This document shows positions 1 through 10,993 of a DNA stretch of 64,000 bases, in pieces. A program made the position numbers and the translations under genes. Below the pieces are notes generated by a model. It worked only from the letters and a program-made list of their open reading frames with translations. It made no database searches and had not been told where the DNA came from. Each line of letters starts with the position of its first letter. Within the stretch, counting starts at the first letter, position 1. Source of the DNA: Lates calcarifer (lineage: Eukaryota > Chordata > Actinopteri > Centropomidae); NCBI RefSeq assembly GCF_001640805.2, contig NC_066842.1, forward strand, positions 22,008,075 to 22,072,074, written 5' to 3'.

Positions 1-99
1 AAACATAGACAAAGAGGGATGAGAAAAAGAGAGAGACAGAGGAAAACAAGGGTACAGAGATGGGGATAAAAATATACACAGAGGGGAAAAAAAGAAAAA
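1..99. repeat. Purine-rich tract
   Basis: The plus strand is mostly A and G (repeated GAGAG and AAAA blocks). It is low-complexity sequence with no gene signal and may continue beyond the left edge of the window. Confidence 0.6.
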
Positions 100-1047
100 T
101 TGGCAACAAAAAGCTTGCAGCAGAGAAGTGAAGGAACATTTTACCTTTTAATCCATACTGAGGAGAACAGGTGTAGCCTTGGGCCTGAGCTCTGTGTGTT
201 TTCTGGCCTAAAACCTTTGTGTTTCAGCAGCAGATGCTCACACTCGTCAGGTTGCTTATGGGCAGAAAATTCTAAACAGCAGCCCCACAGAGATTGTTAT
301 TATTACAGATATATTAATCAGTCCCAGTCTGATATGCAGTAATGCCACTTCTAATGATGAATGCTTAGACAATGCCAAAAAAGCCAACAAGTATGCATAA
401 AAATAAAAATAAAATACTATCTGATTGTTATTATATCATGACTGTATGAGACAAGTGACTTGAAATGCCATGCTCAGTATTATTATGTTGAGTTGATGGC
501 ATTATACAGAACTTTTGTATTTGGACAAGAGACCATGCTTTTTGCTATTTGCACAGGAGGTCTTACAAAATGTTGTGTTTGCCTTGTGATTCTAATTTCT
601 ACTCAACACCCAGATCTTCTCTTGGCTTAACCTTGCAAGAATTAGCAGAGTCAAGAACACTGAGGCTGGTAGTGTTAAGAAGGAAGACAAGGTGTCTGTT
701 GATGATGTATGTTTGACTGCAGATCAGAGACAGATGATGGCAAAGCAGCCTCCATAAAAACCATTGAGAAATTCAAGTGGTAGTGCACCCAGTCTTTTCA
801 GCATATAAGCATGTATCCCCTGTGGGATTAAAAGGTGGCTGAAAAGACCAGAGTTCTAAGTGATGACTAATGTTTTGGTTAAAACATATTGAGCATACAG
901 ACCAACAGGAGATAAGTGGATCAAGTTGGAGGAGTTTCTTTGGAGGGCTGATATTTCTGCTGTGAAATCTTGTCATAATTTGTTTTTTTTTTTTTAATTT
1001 GTGAAATGATGCTGACACAGTAGTAAGACATAGTTTTGCAGTTAGTT
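100..1047. other. Anonymous AT-rich non-coding DNA
   Basis: Only short frames without recognisable domains are present. A 13-base T run lies at 983-995 and an AAAATAAAAATAAAA patch near 400-415. I see no exon-like, RNA-like or transposon-end signal. Confidence 0.6.
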
Positions 1048-1213
1048 TGGTTATAAGCTAAATACTGGACATAATTTTGACCTGATGTTGGCACTGAATG
1101 AAAGATTCAGATATCACCAAAGCCAGCATTCATTCCCCATGGGCCATAAATGTCTCTGCAGAATTTCATACATGAGATATTTTATTGTGAACCAACATGG
1201 TGGATCAGCACTG
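1048..1213 (+). repeat. Percomorph-type dispersed repeat, copy 1
   Basis: The wording 'TTTTGACCTGATG..GGC' then 'ATCACCAAAG', a CATNNNCCATAAATGTCT block and 'AATTTCAT' matches a repeat I know as very common in percomorph introns (recalled, not searched). Related pieces of the same composite family appear at 10440-10560, 21040-21220 and 31895-32100. This copy is truncated and diverged. The strand is nominal because the family encodes no protein that I know of. Confidence 0.6.
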
Positions 1214-2053
1214 CAAATGTAGCTCCTACAAAATGCACATTACCTCTCCTATATCTATACCAATGATATAATTAACCTCAGAATATATTTTAGAAAGTGT
1301 GCTTGTAAGCATCAAAATGTGTGTGCACTTGAGTTTCTGATGGGACACAAAAATAAGTCTTTTTGTACCACTGTATCATGCTACCATCTAAAATAGGACA
1401 TAATTACTAAGAGATTCATGAAGCAAATGCATATATGTCCCAACCTTTGACATTATGTGTATAGCCTGGACAGCTCTGAGATGTCTCTGCAACAACATGT
1501 AAACACATATACACACATACTCACAAAAAACTTACTGTAAGTATTTAAAACCAGATTTTCAGGGGCTTTGAGTAATTGGAAAGATATCACAGTGACCAGA
1601 AACAATGATCCAAGCAACAAAAATATGGTCATGAAACCTCATGGAACCTCCTCATAAATGTTCTTATGCTCACCTAGCTTTGAGAAATGTATAGAGGCCT
1701 GTATGAACCAATAAAAGCAGACATGGAACGAAGAAAGGGGCACACTGCATAAGGTCAGTACTGTGTATATGACTGAACAACCCCATTCATCATGAAAAAC
1801 ACAGAAATCCAACATTCAGAGAGGGAGATCAAAATGGCTTTATACACAGTGTTCACAGAGGGAGATCCATGTCAGCCTCAGGCCAGTCTGGTTTTCTGGT
1901 TTGGTGGAAGAAGAGATGAGAGAGACAAAAAAGAAGGATTGAGGACTGAGGGGAAGGGAAAATTCCCAAAAAGTATGAAAGACTGTAGGAGAAAAATGTA
2001 AAGAGAGAGGCAGGTTTTGGTGTGTGCTGTGTGGACTGTAAGGTTTTCTCTGT

Positions 2054-2058
<5 letters not shown>
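1214..2058. other. Anonymous non-coding DNA
   Basis: Nothing recognisable. The frame at 1792-2001 is purine-rich and lacks any domain. The sequence leads directly into the GT tract. Confidence 0.6.

Positions 2059-2102
<44 letters not shown>
2059..2102 (+). repeat. (GT)22 microsatellite
   Basis: An uninterrupted dinucleotide run of 44 bases. Such runs mutate by slippage and can adopt Z-DNA. The minus-strand frame across it reads poly Thr-His and is not a gene. Confidence 0.95.
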
Positions 2103-2103
<1 letters not shown>

Positions 2104-4039
2104 CCTGTATGACCGCTGAGAGATTTCATCCCACGCTGGGCATTTCTGCTGAATCAGTGACTAGTCACCTCTCCTAGGAGGGTAAACAACACTTTAACAC
2201 ACACACAGTTACACATGCAGAGTTACACACCTCCATTTCACAGACACACAAATGGGCAGCCATCAAGGTTTATACACAAAACACTGAAGTGATGTAAAGA
2301 CAGAATTGTAGCAATACATGTAGGTTCATCCATATTTTCTGTAGGTCTCTGCTCCTCAGTATTCTACCTAGAGAGTAAATTGTCAGTCATAAACAGTTCA
2401 AGTTTATTTGTATAGTGCAGCACTGTTGGTATTTACAGATAGCTGGGACCAGGGCCTAGGTTTGGAGGAGCTGTAATAGAAATAACAGACCACAGATCAC
2501 GAGTTAGTTTTGTGTTTACTTATTTAAAAAAAAAAAGAAAAGAAAAAGAAATTGTTGTGAAATGGTACCAGATCATATTTCACACTTAAGAATGTGCACT
2601 GAAACCATGTTCTGTCTCATTTTGGTTTTATTTAAATCTATTTGAGTTCAAGATATGCTTTCAATTCTGTCTTATTTAAAGCTGCTACTTGGGTTCTCTT
2701 CTCTATTTGAGTAAACCCAGTTCCAAGTTCTTATTTACCTTACCTTGGTGTGCCTATTTAAGAGTGCTTCAGCCATACAAACAAACAAACAAGCTGATTG
2801 TTATTAAGACTATGAAGAGAGTTGTATCGCTGTCTGCAACCACTGTTAGCTCTGAGACACTGCAATGCCATGTCAGGTTACCTTCCTTATTAGCTAAGCT
2901 ACAAATCTACAAGCCTGTCTTTTGTCTCTGTAGCTCTGTAAAAAAACAATCTAAACTACTAACTCTAGCTAGTTTTTACTCTGTTATGTTGCAAATGCTG
3001 TGTTTGTGTACATGTCGTTCCTTTGATGATTTATTATATTGCATTTGTTTTGGACTCGATTCTGCCATTTTCCTCCTCGGCTATTGGCTTTCCTTGGCGA
3101 TGCAGTTCCACACGTTTGGGGGGGCAGACTTTCTGTAGGAGCACTGAAGGGAGGGGTGGGTTTGTTTTGCCTCTGAATTTCTCCAGGATTACTCACTCTT
3201 TTTTGTCTGCAACTTAATTTATTGGTTCATCAAACTTTTATTTATCTAAGGTTATGAATGTTGAGAACCTAATGAAAGAGACCTGGAAAGACATTTTCTA
3301 TTCATGTATTTTCTTATATTGGAACCAAAAACAGGAAAACATTAATGGATTTTTCTAATTCTGATCTGCCTCATATTATCTTCAGATAAACATAATTCTG
3401 TCCCCCATCACTTACACTGAAAGCAAATTTGTAAGATTATACTGCTTTAAGGCAGATTTGAAAATAGGAAAAACCTATCCTTTAAGGTTAGTGGACCTTC
3501 ATCATCATAGTCACAGTAATACTGTGAACTTTTGTGACACTGACCAACCGAGAACCATTTTGCCAGAGCTGACATTTGAAGGCGCTGAGAAACCTGGAGA
3601 ACAAAACCAGCTTTGACCACTGCGTGACTGGCAAGTAGTCACTACATCACCACTATATTCACAAGGACATAAGATGGGAGATATAAGTGGCCCTCGTACA
3701 CTCACAGCAAATGGACTCCTGTATTAGTCGCACTAGAACTATTCATTTATTTTCATCACAACATACATTGTCACAAGCAGAAATCTAGAATGACTGACTT
3801 TCAATTCATAAATAAAGCTTATTTTTGATGTGTATACACCAACAAGTTAAACACACTCTATGACCACTTTAAAATTGAACATCCTGAGCACAGCATTACT
3901 GCTAAACTGGAACGTGTGTGAAAGGAGACAGCATCAGCTTCTCAGATGTGACGACTGTCCCTCTGCAGGGGGACAGTAGTGGATGGATTCTGGGGTCATA
4001 TATTCAGTGTTTATATAGCCATGCAGTAACAGTCACATA
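2103..4039. other. Anonymous non-coding DNA with a repeat-like block
   Basis: There are CA-rich patches at 2190-2280, a fragment at 2397-2440 (CAAGTTTATTTGTATAGTG) that resembles a common teleost repeat, and an A-rich patch at 2529-2555. From about 2677 to 3240 runs a block starting TTAAAGCTGCTACTTG that has the flavour of a MITE, including a motif ATTGGCTTTCCTTGGCGATG. I could not find its other end. The 149-codon frame at 2689-3138 lies inside this block and has no domain. Confidence 0.5.
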
Positions 4040-4620
4040 TTCATTCACCCTTTTCCCTCTCTGTCTCTCCCCTGTTCATCCCTCCTGTTCTTGTTTACTG
4101 AAGAATATGGAAGGTAAATGTCAAGTATGTCATTTCTCACTGTCTAATCCTCTTCTTTTATTCCTGCCTCCTTTTTTTTGCCTATACCTGTCCATCTTTC
4201 TTTCCATTACTGTTCTTAACAGTACTGTCTCATATTTAGTTCTAAGTTTTGTTTACATATTTTCTTACTTTACTTTATTGTTTTATATATTTGTCTTATT
4301 ATACTTCCTTGTGGTTTATGTTTTCCTTCTATTTCTGTTTTTATTTTCTTGGTACAGGCCCTAGTTTGTCGTTCTGTCAATAATTACCTATCTTTCTTTT
4401 CTCTCATTTTGACTATGTCTTGATCTCCTTTCCATTCTCTCTCTCCTCCTCTTCCACACTTAATATATCTCTTTCTGAATCCTGGCAACTCTCATACTCT
4501 CTTCATTTTTGCCTGCCTGGCTACCGTCTCGTTCTCCCTGCATATAAAATTATCTCTTGCTCTCGCTCTCTATCCTCTGTTGGCAGGCCCATATGCTTTG
4601 AGCCACAGAGAACCACTCTG
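4040..4620 (+). repeat. Pyrimidine-rich region
   Basis: The plus strand is dominated by C and T over about 580 bases. Open frames here (3918-4364, 4420-4758) are hydrophobic, rich in Leu, Phe and Ser, which is the expected translation of CT-rich DNA. They are not evidence for a membrane protein. Confidence 0.6.
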
Positions 4621-4950
4621 CACATGTCTTTTTTTTTCCTTTTATTGGAAAAGCAGACATCTACAGCGAGGCATTGGCTCCCTGCTTATATCACATCACA
4701 TCAGTGCAATTTGATACAGACAGACAGATTATTGGAGGAAGAAATCACAGTGGACTGATGTGAGCAATGTTTTATTGCTTATGTCGGCTAGAGCACAGCA
4801 TTGATAATCTATTTGTCTTAATAGTTATATATTTGCTTAAACATGCAGTAATGTATGTCATAGTCAGCGATAAAGTGGTAACTAAAGGTCACCAAAGCAT
4901 GATGTTTAGTAATAAGATTATTTATATTACATATGTATTTCTCTTGTCGG
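4621..4950. other. Anonymous non-coding DNA
   Basis: AT-rich sequence between the pyrimidine tract and the SINE. Nothing recognisable. Confidence 0.55.
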
Positions 4951-5245
4951 GCAGCTGTGGCTCCTGAGGTAGAGTGGTGGCCCACCAATTGGAAGGTCAG
5001 CGGTTTGATTCACCACTCCTCCAGTCTGCATACCGAAGTATCCTTGGCCAAGATACTGAACCCCAAATTGCCTCCCATGTGTCATTGGTGTGTGAATGTG
5101 TGTGTCTGTGTTAGAGAGCACATAAATGTATAGAACAAGTGCTGTATGAATCTGTGTGTAAATGGGTGAATGTGACCTGTAGTGTGAGGGGCTTTGAGTG
5201 GTTGATATTACTCCGAAAAAGTGCTATTTAAGTGCAGTCCTGTTT
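4951..5245 (+). mobile_element. tRNA-headed SINE-like element, copy 1
   Basis: The head GCAGCTGTGGCTCCTGAGG resembles a tRNA 5' end with a Pol III A box (about 4957-4976), and CGGTTTGATTCACC at 5001-5014 resembles a decayed B box. The body then reads 'CCTTGGCCAAGATACTGAAC' (about 5041-5060), GTGTGAATG repeats, and ends 'GGGGCTTTGAGTGGTTGAT' ... 'GTGCTATTTAAGTGCAGTCC'. This layout matches a very common percomorph family whose name I do not assert. It is almost full length. Two further copies lie on the minus strand at 10233-10401 and 58221-58411. Confidence 0.8.
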
Positions 5246-5555
5246 ACTCTTATCGTGTCTTCACATAATAAGACACATGTTTGTAATGGAACTGATTTTT
5301 CAGGTCTAAAAGTTGATGTAGCACTATGGTACTTTTAAAATTCTGATTTTGATAATGCAAAATGTACATTTATAAATGTAAATTTGACACAATGTTCCAG
5401 TACTTAAAATGCAATTATACAACAAGTAGTTCTGACCAAGCAATCTGATTGGTCAGTAGGCATTTATAATGTGCTCAAATCAGCTATGACAGCACACCTT
5501 ACTCATCACTAAAAATATTACCATATACATTTTACTTTGTTGGTAATAGTTGTAT
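5246..5555. other. Anonymous AT-rich DNA flanking the foldback
   Basis: It includes a TGACCAAGCAATCTGATTGG palindrome-like patch near 5433. This may be the outer part of the foldback element that follows, but I cannot place the element's ends. Confidence 0.45.
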
Positions 5556-5680
5556 AATCGCAATGTTACACTCGATGGTGTGCTTTAACGTCATTTGAGC
5601 ATGACAGTGATGCGGTCAGGACCGAGGCCTTTGCTCAAATGACGTTAAAGCACACCCTCTTGGTTAATATTGCTTATATA
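5556..5680. mobile_element. Foldback/palindromic MITE-like element
   Basis: The arms at 5577-5601 and 5632-5656 are perfect 25-bp inverted repeats (GGTGTGCTTTAACGTCATTT... and its complement) around a 30-bp GC-richer loop. Outside them, ATAATCGCAATGTTACAC and the complement of GGTTAATATTGCTTAT also pair imperfectly, so the hairpin extends to roughly 5556-5680. It has no coding capacity. The pattern fits a non-autonomous foldback transposon of fish; the superfamily is unassigned. Confidence 0.7.
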
Positions 5681-6254
5681 AACTGAAGTCCAACTCAGCT
5701 GAAAATAATATACAAAAGTATACAGTTATTTATAAATGTGGACCTTTTCCAAAAGTTTGAATTTCTTAATAATGATCCCTTTCTATTCAGGTCTGAAAAT
5801 ATAACCCTGCAGTTGCTTATTTATTAAGTTCCAACACTGAACAAATATGCTTACACTCACATATGCATACAATAACTCTGCTTCTGATGTAACAATTGTT
5901 CTTTAAAATAAAAGTAAAACAAAGCAGGTCTTAGTCATAATCAAAGGATAAAAAGTATGAGCAGTGTTAGTTTGTACTCATAAGTCAAGGGGATGTTACC
6001 TGAAGCATGGGCTGAGGAAAGGTGGAGAATAAGCAAGGAACTGATTTCACACTGGATGATGCACAGGTCCAAAAAAAAAATTTCTGGCTGCCAGAGGAGT
6101 TCAGAACTAAGCTATGGCAGGGCAGGAGACATCTACTCACAGAGTCTATGGAGAGTTTCCTGGTCCTCTCTGTCTTCTGCCTGATTACAATACCTCAGCA
6201 AGGGGTTTATAGATTTATTTGATGTTGATGAAGACTGAACATTCTCACGTCTGT
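5681..6254. other. Anonymous non-coding DNA
   Basis: AT-rich, with an A9 run near 6070. Two overlapping short frames near 5993-6222 have no domain. Confidence 0.55.
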
Positions 6255-6485
6255 ATGTGCATGGAGCCAACAGCCAATTAGCTTAGCATACCAAAAAAGA
6301 CTGGAAACAGCTAGCCAAAGGCCAAAGGTAACAAAATCTGCCTACCAGCACCTCTAAATCTTACTAATTCCCATGTCATATAATGTTTGCTTAATCTGTA
6401 GAAAAACTCAAACTGAGTGAGAACAACACATGGTGGTATAATGAGGGGTTTCACATCAGGCTATTTTTTCACTAGGAGCAGCGAG
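6255..6485 (+). repeat. Percomorph-type dispersed repeat, 5' half
   Basis: The blocks AATTAGCTTAGCATA, AGACTGGAAACAGCTAGCC, AAAGGTAACAAAATCTGCC and TACCAGCACCTCTAAA, followed by TTACTAATT and TTTGCTTAATCTGTA, are those of a highly repeated percomorph sequence I recognise. What looks like the other half of the same family lies at 51209-51350, and a weak middle piece at 49797-49880. Confidence 0.7.
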
Positions 6486-7087
6486 TGAGATTACAATATA
6501 CAGACAGGGGTTTCCGTTATCTAGCCTACCCTCATTGATAAAAATCTGGTGGACAAAATAATAGAAACATCTGTACGCACAGTGCAATATAACAGCACCA
6601 CAAACCACATCCTCCAAAACTATCATACAGTTGAATGAACACTTATATAAACAGTTTAAACGAAAACTTACTGTTATAATTATTTTTTAAAATTTTATAT
6701 TTATTGCAGCCCTGTTGTATTATACAGCTAGTTTTAGTTGGGCATGCATATTAAACTATCATTTTCACAATATTTAATTAAAGCTCATACATTTACACAC
6801 CCAATGAATACATGTTTTTCACCTTATAACAGAAATTAATTGGGGAAAGTGCTAGCAAATGATTTCATGCTGAGATACTGTTAAGTCTTCACACATACAA
6901 TAGCCACTTACATGAAGTCCCAGTTAGAATCTATTCTGGGTGTTCATATCAGTGAATATTATTAAACCCTTTTTTCATTGTCACAGTTTTTGCAGTGAGA
7001 CACTGGCACAGATTATAACACCATCATAGAAAACCCTACTTGTTTTCTGCATTGATTTGCATCACTAAGCTAAACTTTTTTCCCTTT
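6486..7087. other. Anonymous AT-rich non-coding DNA
   Basis: Low-complexity AT patches near 6680-6720. Nothing recognisable. Confidence 0.55.
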
Positions 7088-7280
7088 TCATTAGCTGAAA
7101 GATGAAGTCAAAACTGGTGTGTAGTTCCAGTTAATTAGGAACCAATGACCCAGTGCAGCGGAGCCGATAAATGCCATATTAAGGAAGTTAATGTGAGTTG
7201 ACAGAAACCAGCATTAATCAGTCAGACCATGATCACTGTGTCACACTGACCCACAGGCACATAGCCTAAACACAAACACA
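7088..7280 (+). repeat. Local duplicated sequence, copy A
   Basis: The core at 7166-7280 aligns with 11655-11775 in the same orientation. Shared blocks in order are GATAAA, ATTA, GTGANTTGACAGANACCAG, GATCACTNTGNCACACT and ACCCACAGGCANATAGCC. The TTTCATT..GAAAG block at 7088 sits 78 bases before GATAAA, and a matching block in copy B (11578) sits 77 bases before it, so homology may extend that far. This part is AT-rich with ATTAATCA and TTAATTAGG homeodomain-like sites. It could be a duplicated regulatory element or two members of an unrecognised repeat family. Confidence 0.6.
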
Positions 7281-7295
7281 CATCTGCACTGTGAC

Positions 7296-8025
7296 ACACA
7301 CACATGGGCATTATCATGGATCACTGATATTACACAAATCCATCAAATCCACTTGTGCGGACACTGTTTTCCCCTATTCACTTGAATTCATTTGCTATTT
7401 CATTATTTTATTTGCTATTTTTTGCCAATTCACCTTGAACATTCATAATAACATTAGTAGAAATTGCAAAGAAAATGTCCTTCACACGACCCAAATATGA
7501 TTGGTTCCATATGGGGAGCAGATAGAAACCAACATCTCCATTCCCAGATGGTCCTTGATGTCCTATGTTGGATGTGGACATCTAGATTTTGCTCTTGCTA
7601 ACTCCCGACTCCTGGTCGATGACTTTTACTTCTTCCCATTCAAAGCAGATAATTGACCATGTGCAAAGAATTTTTTATCAAAGCATTAAGGCACAGTCAC
7701 ACCAGAAAGTGGCTCAGCAAAATTCATTTTTGGGTCTTTGTGAAATAGGCAGTGTTAAAGGTTTGATGAAGTAGGGCCTGGTGTACTGCTGTGGCTGTGG
7801 CAATCTGGGAACATGCTTGTGCAAATCAGCCATAAGCGTTCTCTGAGTTTCTTTAAGTTTTACCTGTACTGTGGTGTTTGCTACCCCCTGGCATTCTGTC
7901 ATCATTTCATATGAAACACAATATGCCATTTTATGCTGATATGGGTCTTTCTGGGGATTGTGGGAATTGTTGTCTTTACCACCATCGCCATCACTGCAGT
8001 GAGCTTCTCCCAGCTAGTCTGTGAA
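7296..8025. other. Anonymous non-coding DNA
   Basis: Short frames only; nothing recognisable between copy A and the Penelope-like relic. Confidence 0.5.
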
Positions 8026-8623
8026 GGTTCTCAGTCATCCAGGTCATGGTAGTCTTAAGTGCTGAAGTTGAAGGCAACTGGACTTCTTTTAGGTTCTTGA
8101 AGATGTTTCAACTCTCATCCAAAAGGCTTCTTCAGTTCTTAAAACTGGTTGGGGAGTCCCAGGTATTTAACCTCTGGGGGTGGTTATGGGAGTCATTGAC
8201 CCACCCTGACATTATGTGAGTCGTTAGGGTCACATGTCTCAAGGAGTGAATGGGGTAAGGATCTCCGGACTGCATTGTAGGTGGCTGAAAGTTGGTGTCG
8301 CAAGCCACCACCTCTGTTTAGAGATGGACGTTCCAGGTGGACATAGATGGCCTCTTTTACTCCTCTCTCAAATATCTGTCCTCTCTGAGGAAATGCTGAG
8401 TCTTGCCCTGATGAGTTGGCTCTCCTGTGTTGTGCCATGCACTTGTGGAGTGGCTGTTTGGTTTCGCCTCTTTCCTCACAGACATCAACCAGTGAGGAAC
8501 AGGGGAAAAGACGTAACAACAGACTAAAAGAGCCAAATTATCCACAGAGGCCTCCTCTCCTCCTCCAACGGACCTGGTGATTAAATTAGGTAAAAACACT
8601 GAATAATCCAGTTTCACATTCAA
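8026..8623 (-). mobile_element. Penelope-like retroelement 3' fragment
   Basis: On the minus strand the fragment holds the end of a GIY-YIG-bearing frame and then a 3' untranslated part. The latter includes GAACTGAAGAAGCC, TTTTGGATGAGAG and CAGTTGCCTTCAACTTCAGC (rc of about 8040-8145), a signature I recall from fish Penelope-like elements. The 5' side, including the reverse transcriptase, is absent. The 8520-8623 part is only tentatively included because the sequence there carries the upstream reading frame in a shifted phase. Confidence 0.7.
8193..8519 (-). pseudogene. Broken GIY-YIG endonuclease domain of a Penelope-like element
   Basis: The frame reads GETKQPLHKCMAQHRRANSS at residues 18-37, then FERGVKEAIYVHLERPSLN at 50-68 and GGLRHQLSATYNAV at 71-84. 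This is the C-terminal GIY-YIG endonuclease region of Penelope-like reverse transcriptase proteins, which nicks DNA for retrotransposition. The Glu (56) and Asn (68) expected of the catalytic core are kept. The N-terminal GIY-YIG tyrosine segment is degraded (CEERGETK). The stretch between QDSA (39-42) and FERG is too short, and the LREDRYL part lies in another frame (8357-8623), so at least one frameshift and a deletion have occurred. It is a dead copy. Confidence 0.8.
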
Positions 8624-10232
8624 AAATCTGTTTCTCTGTTAACTTAAGACCCCGACATTCAGGAGCTCTTTTTGAGGAACAGTTTATATCCAGTATTATT
8701 TCCTGGCTCTCTGTTCCTTTATAAATGGTGTAGATTTACCTTGTCCCTGCAAATTCACAGATCACTGTTATTTGAAAAAATGTTACCATTTTAAAAGCTG
8801 GTCTGCTCAGGCCATAAGGAAAGATTAATTGAAAACAGCAACAAAGCCACTACAGTATGTTTGAGTTGAGCAGTTTGTCTCAAAGTAAAACCCTTGACAA
8901 ATCAGTATCAATCACTCGCCATGCTGATGGTGTAACTGGTGTAAACTGAACATTAAACACTGCCCACAAAGACAATCTCAAAATCACCATGCATGTTTCT
9001 TTGGCTACGTGAGGCTGTTTGCTTAGTGCTCAAGGAAATATTAACTGTATGTGAACAGTGGCTTTGCGACTTTGAAAGCATGTCATGTGTAGGTGAGCAT
9101 GTGAGTCATAGCACAGGCGGGATCTACTGTATGCTTTTCTTCTTAGCATTAAGTTGCCTGTACTTCACAGAGACACAGTAATGAATAGATGAGAGAGGTA
9201 AAAGATGAATGATACAGAGAAATAGAGTGTGTGCATGTTTGCATGTGTTTATGTGTAACACAGAGATTAGGACTCAGAGCAAATGAGATTCTATAATTGA
9301 CAACGGTGCCCACGAGAAAAAAACTTCAGCAGATGGTCACTCAGCACCAGCCTGTCTGCAGTCCTCCCTGTCAGCTCTCCCTCTCTCCGTCTTGTCAGTG
9401 ACTCTGCTCTTCACCGCCCCCTTCTGATGCCATTGATTGCCATGACACATTGCTCTCTGTGAAAACACAGAGCACAAAATACTGGAAGTGGCTGTGTTCT
9501 CAAGACATCTATTTTATTTATTTCAATCCAACATCACAGATCCCTGCAGACATCTTGGGTAAACATTTTGATCAATCATTACTTTGAATTAATATTTCAT
9601 CCCCTCAAATTACTAATTACATACACTCTTCTCACTTAATTCATTCAATAAATCAATGTTTTGTACCATCGGCATACCTTAAATCACTATGCTCATTCTT
9701 GAATTGCTTATTTTCTGTTCTACAACTGCTTTTCTGGATGTAACACATTATTTTCTCTTACTCTGCATTTCACTTCATCAATGAAAGGTACTGACACAGA
9801 TTTGTTACGAAGTAGATGACATCTATGTCACCAAGGTTTAATGGCGAAACTGTGTTATTCTGAATAATACATGAAAAAAGATATCTATGTTAACCATTTT
9901 TAAAATGTGACTGGAAATATGGGAAATGTGCTACTTCACATTCTCATATGGTCCTTAACATGTGAGTCAAGATTTTGCTGCTTTGGTGTAAATCTATCTC
10001 AGTGTTGTGGTTTTAACAAGAAAGCAGATTTTGACAGAAGAAAAACTGACTCTGAACCAGAACATTAGAGAAAATATAACAAGACTAAGAGATACACAGC
10101 TATGCTAGTGGACTTTTTTTGCTTTATAATAATATCACCTGACTTCCTCCTTGCCCCTGTCATTTGCTGTTTCATCATTCAGAGTAGTAATATGCATTAC
10201 ACATATGAAATGACTGATGTTATCTTCTTGGG
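8624..10232. other. Anonymous non-coding DNA
   Basis: AT-rich stretch of about 1.6 kb with no exon-like frame, no long simple repeat and no repeat I recognise. Its lack of obvious repeats makes it a reasonable place to look for conserved non-coding sequence by alignment. Confidence 0.5.
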
Positions 10233-10401
10233 GTAAATGGACTGTATGTGCTTTCTAAACACATTCACACATCACACCGATGTGAACACACACATCGAGC
10301 AATTGGGGTTCAGTATCTTGCCAAGGATATCGCATGCAGACTGGAGGAGCGGAATCGACACGACTTCTGATTGGTGACAACTGCTCTACTCCTAAGCACA
10401 G
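10233..10401 (-). mobile_element. tRNA-headed SINE-like element, copy 2
   Basis: On the minus strand it starts with a tRNA-like head (TGTGCTTAGGAGTAGAGCAG, A-box region; GTGTCGATTCCGC, B-box region). It continues CTCCTCCAGTCTGCATG and ATATCCTTGGCAAGATACTG, and ends at AGTCCATTTACCCC. It is the same family as 4951-5245 but lacks the GGGGCTTTGAGTG segment, so it is internally shortened. Confidence 0.8.
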
Positions 10402-10439
10402 TCACAATTTATTTGTTGCTAAAAGGTAATTAAAATCAG

Positions 10440-10560
10440 AAAGATACATCTTCTGGGAACCATGAGTAGCTGTGCCAATGTTATGGCAATCCATTCAATA
10501 GTGTTTTTTAAGTCTGGACCAAAGCAGTGGAAGAACCCTGACATTCCTAGAGCCACACCA
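10440..10560 (+). repeat. Percomorph-type dispersed repeat, copy 2
   Basis: TACATCTTCTGGGAACCATGA, then GGCAATCCATTCAATAGTG, AGTCTGGACCAAAGCAGTGG and GACATTCCTAGAGCCA. This corresponds to a different segment of the family described at 1048-1213. It sits directly beside SINE copy 2. Confidence 0.65.
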
Positions 10561-10835
10561 CAACCATGACTAATTGCAATCAAATAAAGATTTGAGTTTT
10601 TACCTGAGGTGACCGAATGTAATGGCTTAACCCCACCTATACTGAACATACAGTACACTCTACACTACAGTACATGCATTCACAATAGCACAGACCTACA
10701 CCACTCAGGAAGCTGAATCATCCTCACTGTACATAACCTGCACACATGTGTTCACCCACCCACTCACACTCACACTCACACACACACACAGTCAAGGACA
10801 CTGCATAAAAGTAGATATACTGTAGTAGCAAACTT
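10561..10835. other. Anonymous DNA with a CA-rich patch
   Basis: CA-rich runs at about 10759-10790; otherwise nothing recognisable. Confidence 0.5.
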
Positions 10836-10993
10836 CTTGCCATTGCCTTTATTGACAGGACAGCAAGAGAGAGACAGGAAACAGGAAGAGAGAGTAGGGC
10901 AGTGACATGCAGTAAAGGTCAGAGTTGAACCAGGGATTAGCTGCTCAGGTCACTAAGACCTATGCGGTACGCACCCTAACCATTTGGCTATCC
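10836..10993 (-). mobile_element. tRNA-headed SINE (leucine-type head, pyrimidine-rich tail)
   Basis: Read on the minus strand: GATAGCCAAATGGTTAGGG (A-box region), CTGGTTCAACTCTGACC (B-box region), CTTTACTGCATGTCACTG, then CTCTCTCTTCCTGTTTCCTG, and the end TGTCCTGTCAATAAAGGCAA. This order is that of a very common teleost SINE with a tRNA-like head and a short CAATAAAGGCAA tail. It appears nearly complete and is a different family from the one at 10233-10401. Confidence 0.8.

Noticed and set aside
2689..3138. 149-codon plus-strand frame
   Set aside because: It lies in a block with repeat-like wording and gives no domain. A competing minus frame overlaps its end.
3918..4364. 148-codon hydrophobic plus frame resembling a multi-pass membrane protein
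   Set aside because: The hydrophobicity comes from CT-rich DNA coding Leu, Phe and Ser. No conserved motif.
4951..5025. Possible functional tRNA gene
   Set aside because: The A and B boxes are degenerate and the sequence continues into a SINE body. It is a tRNA-derived head, not a tRNA gene. The same holds for 10836-10993, 10233-10401 and 58221-58411.
5577..5656. microRNA precursor
   Set aside because: The perfect 25-bp stem with a 30-base loop and flanking foldback arms fits a palindromic MITE better. No known microRNA sequence recognised.
8193..8519. Host GIY-YIG endonuclease gene
   Set aside because: The wording matches the Penelope-like retroelement version, it is frameshifted and deleted, and a retroelement 3' untranslated signature follows directly.
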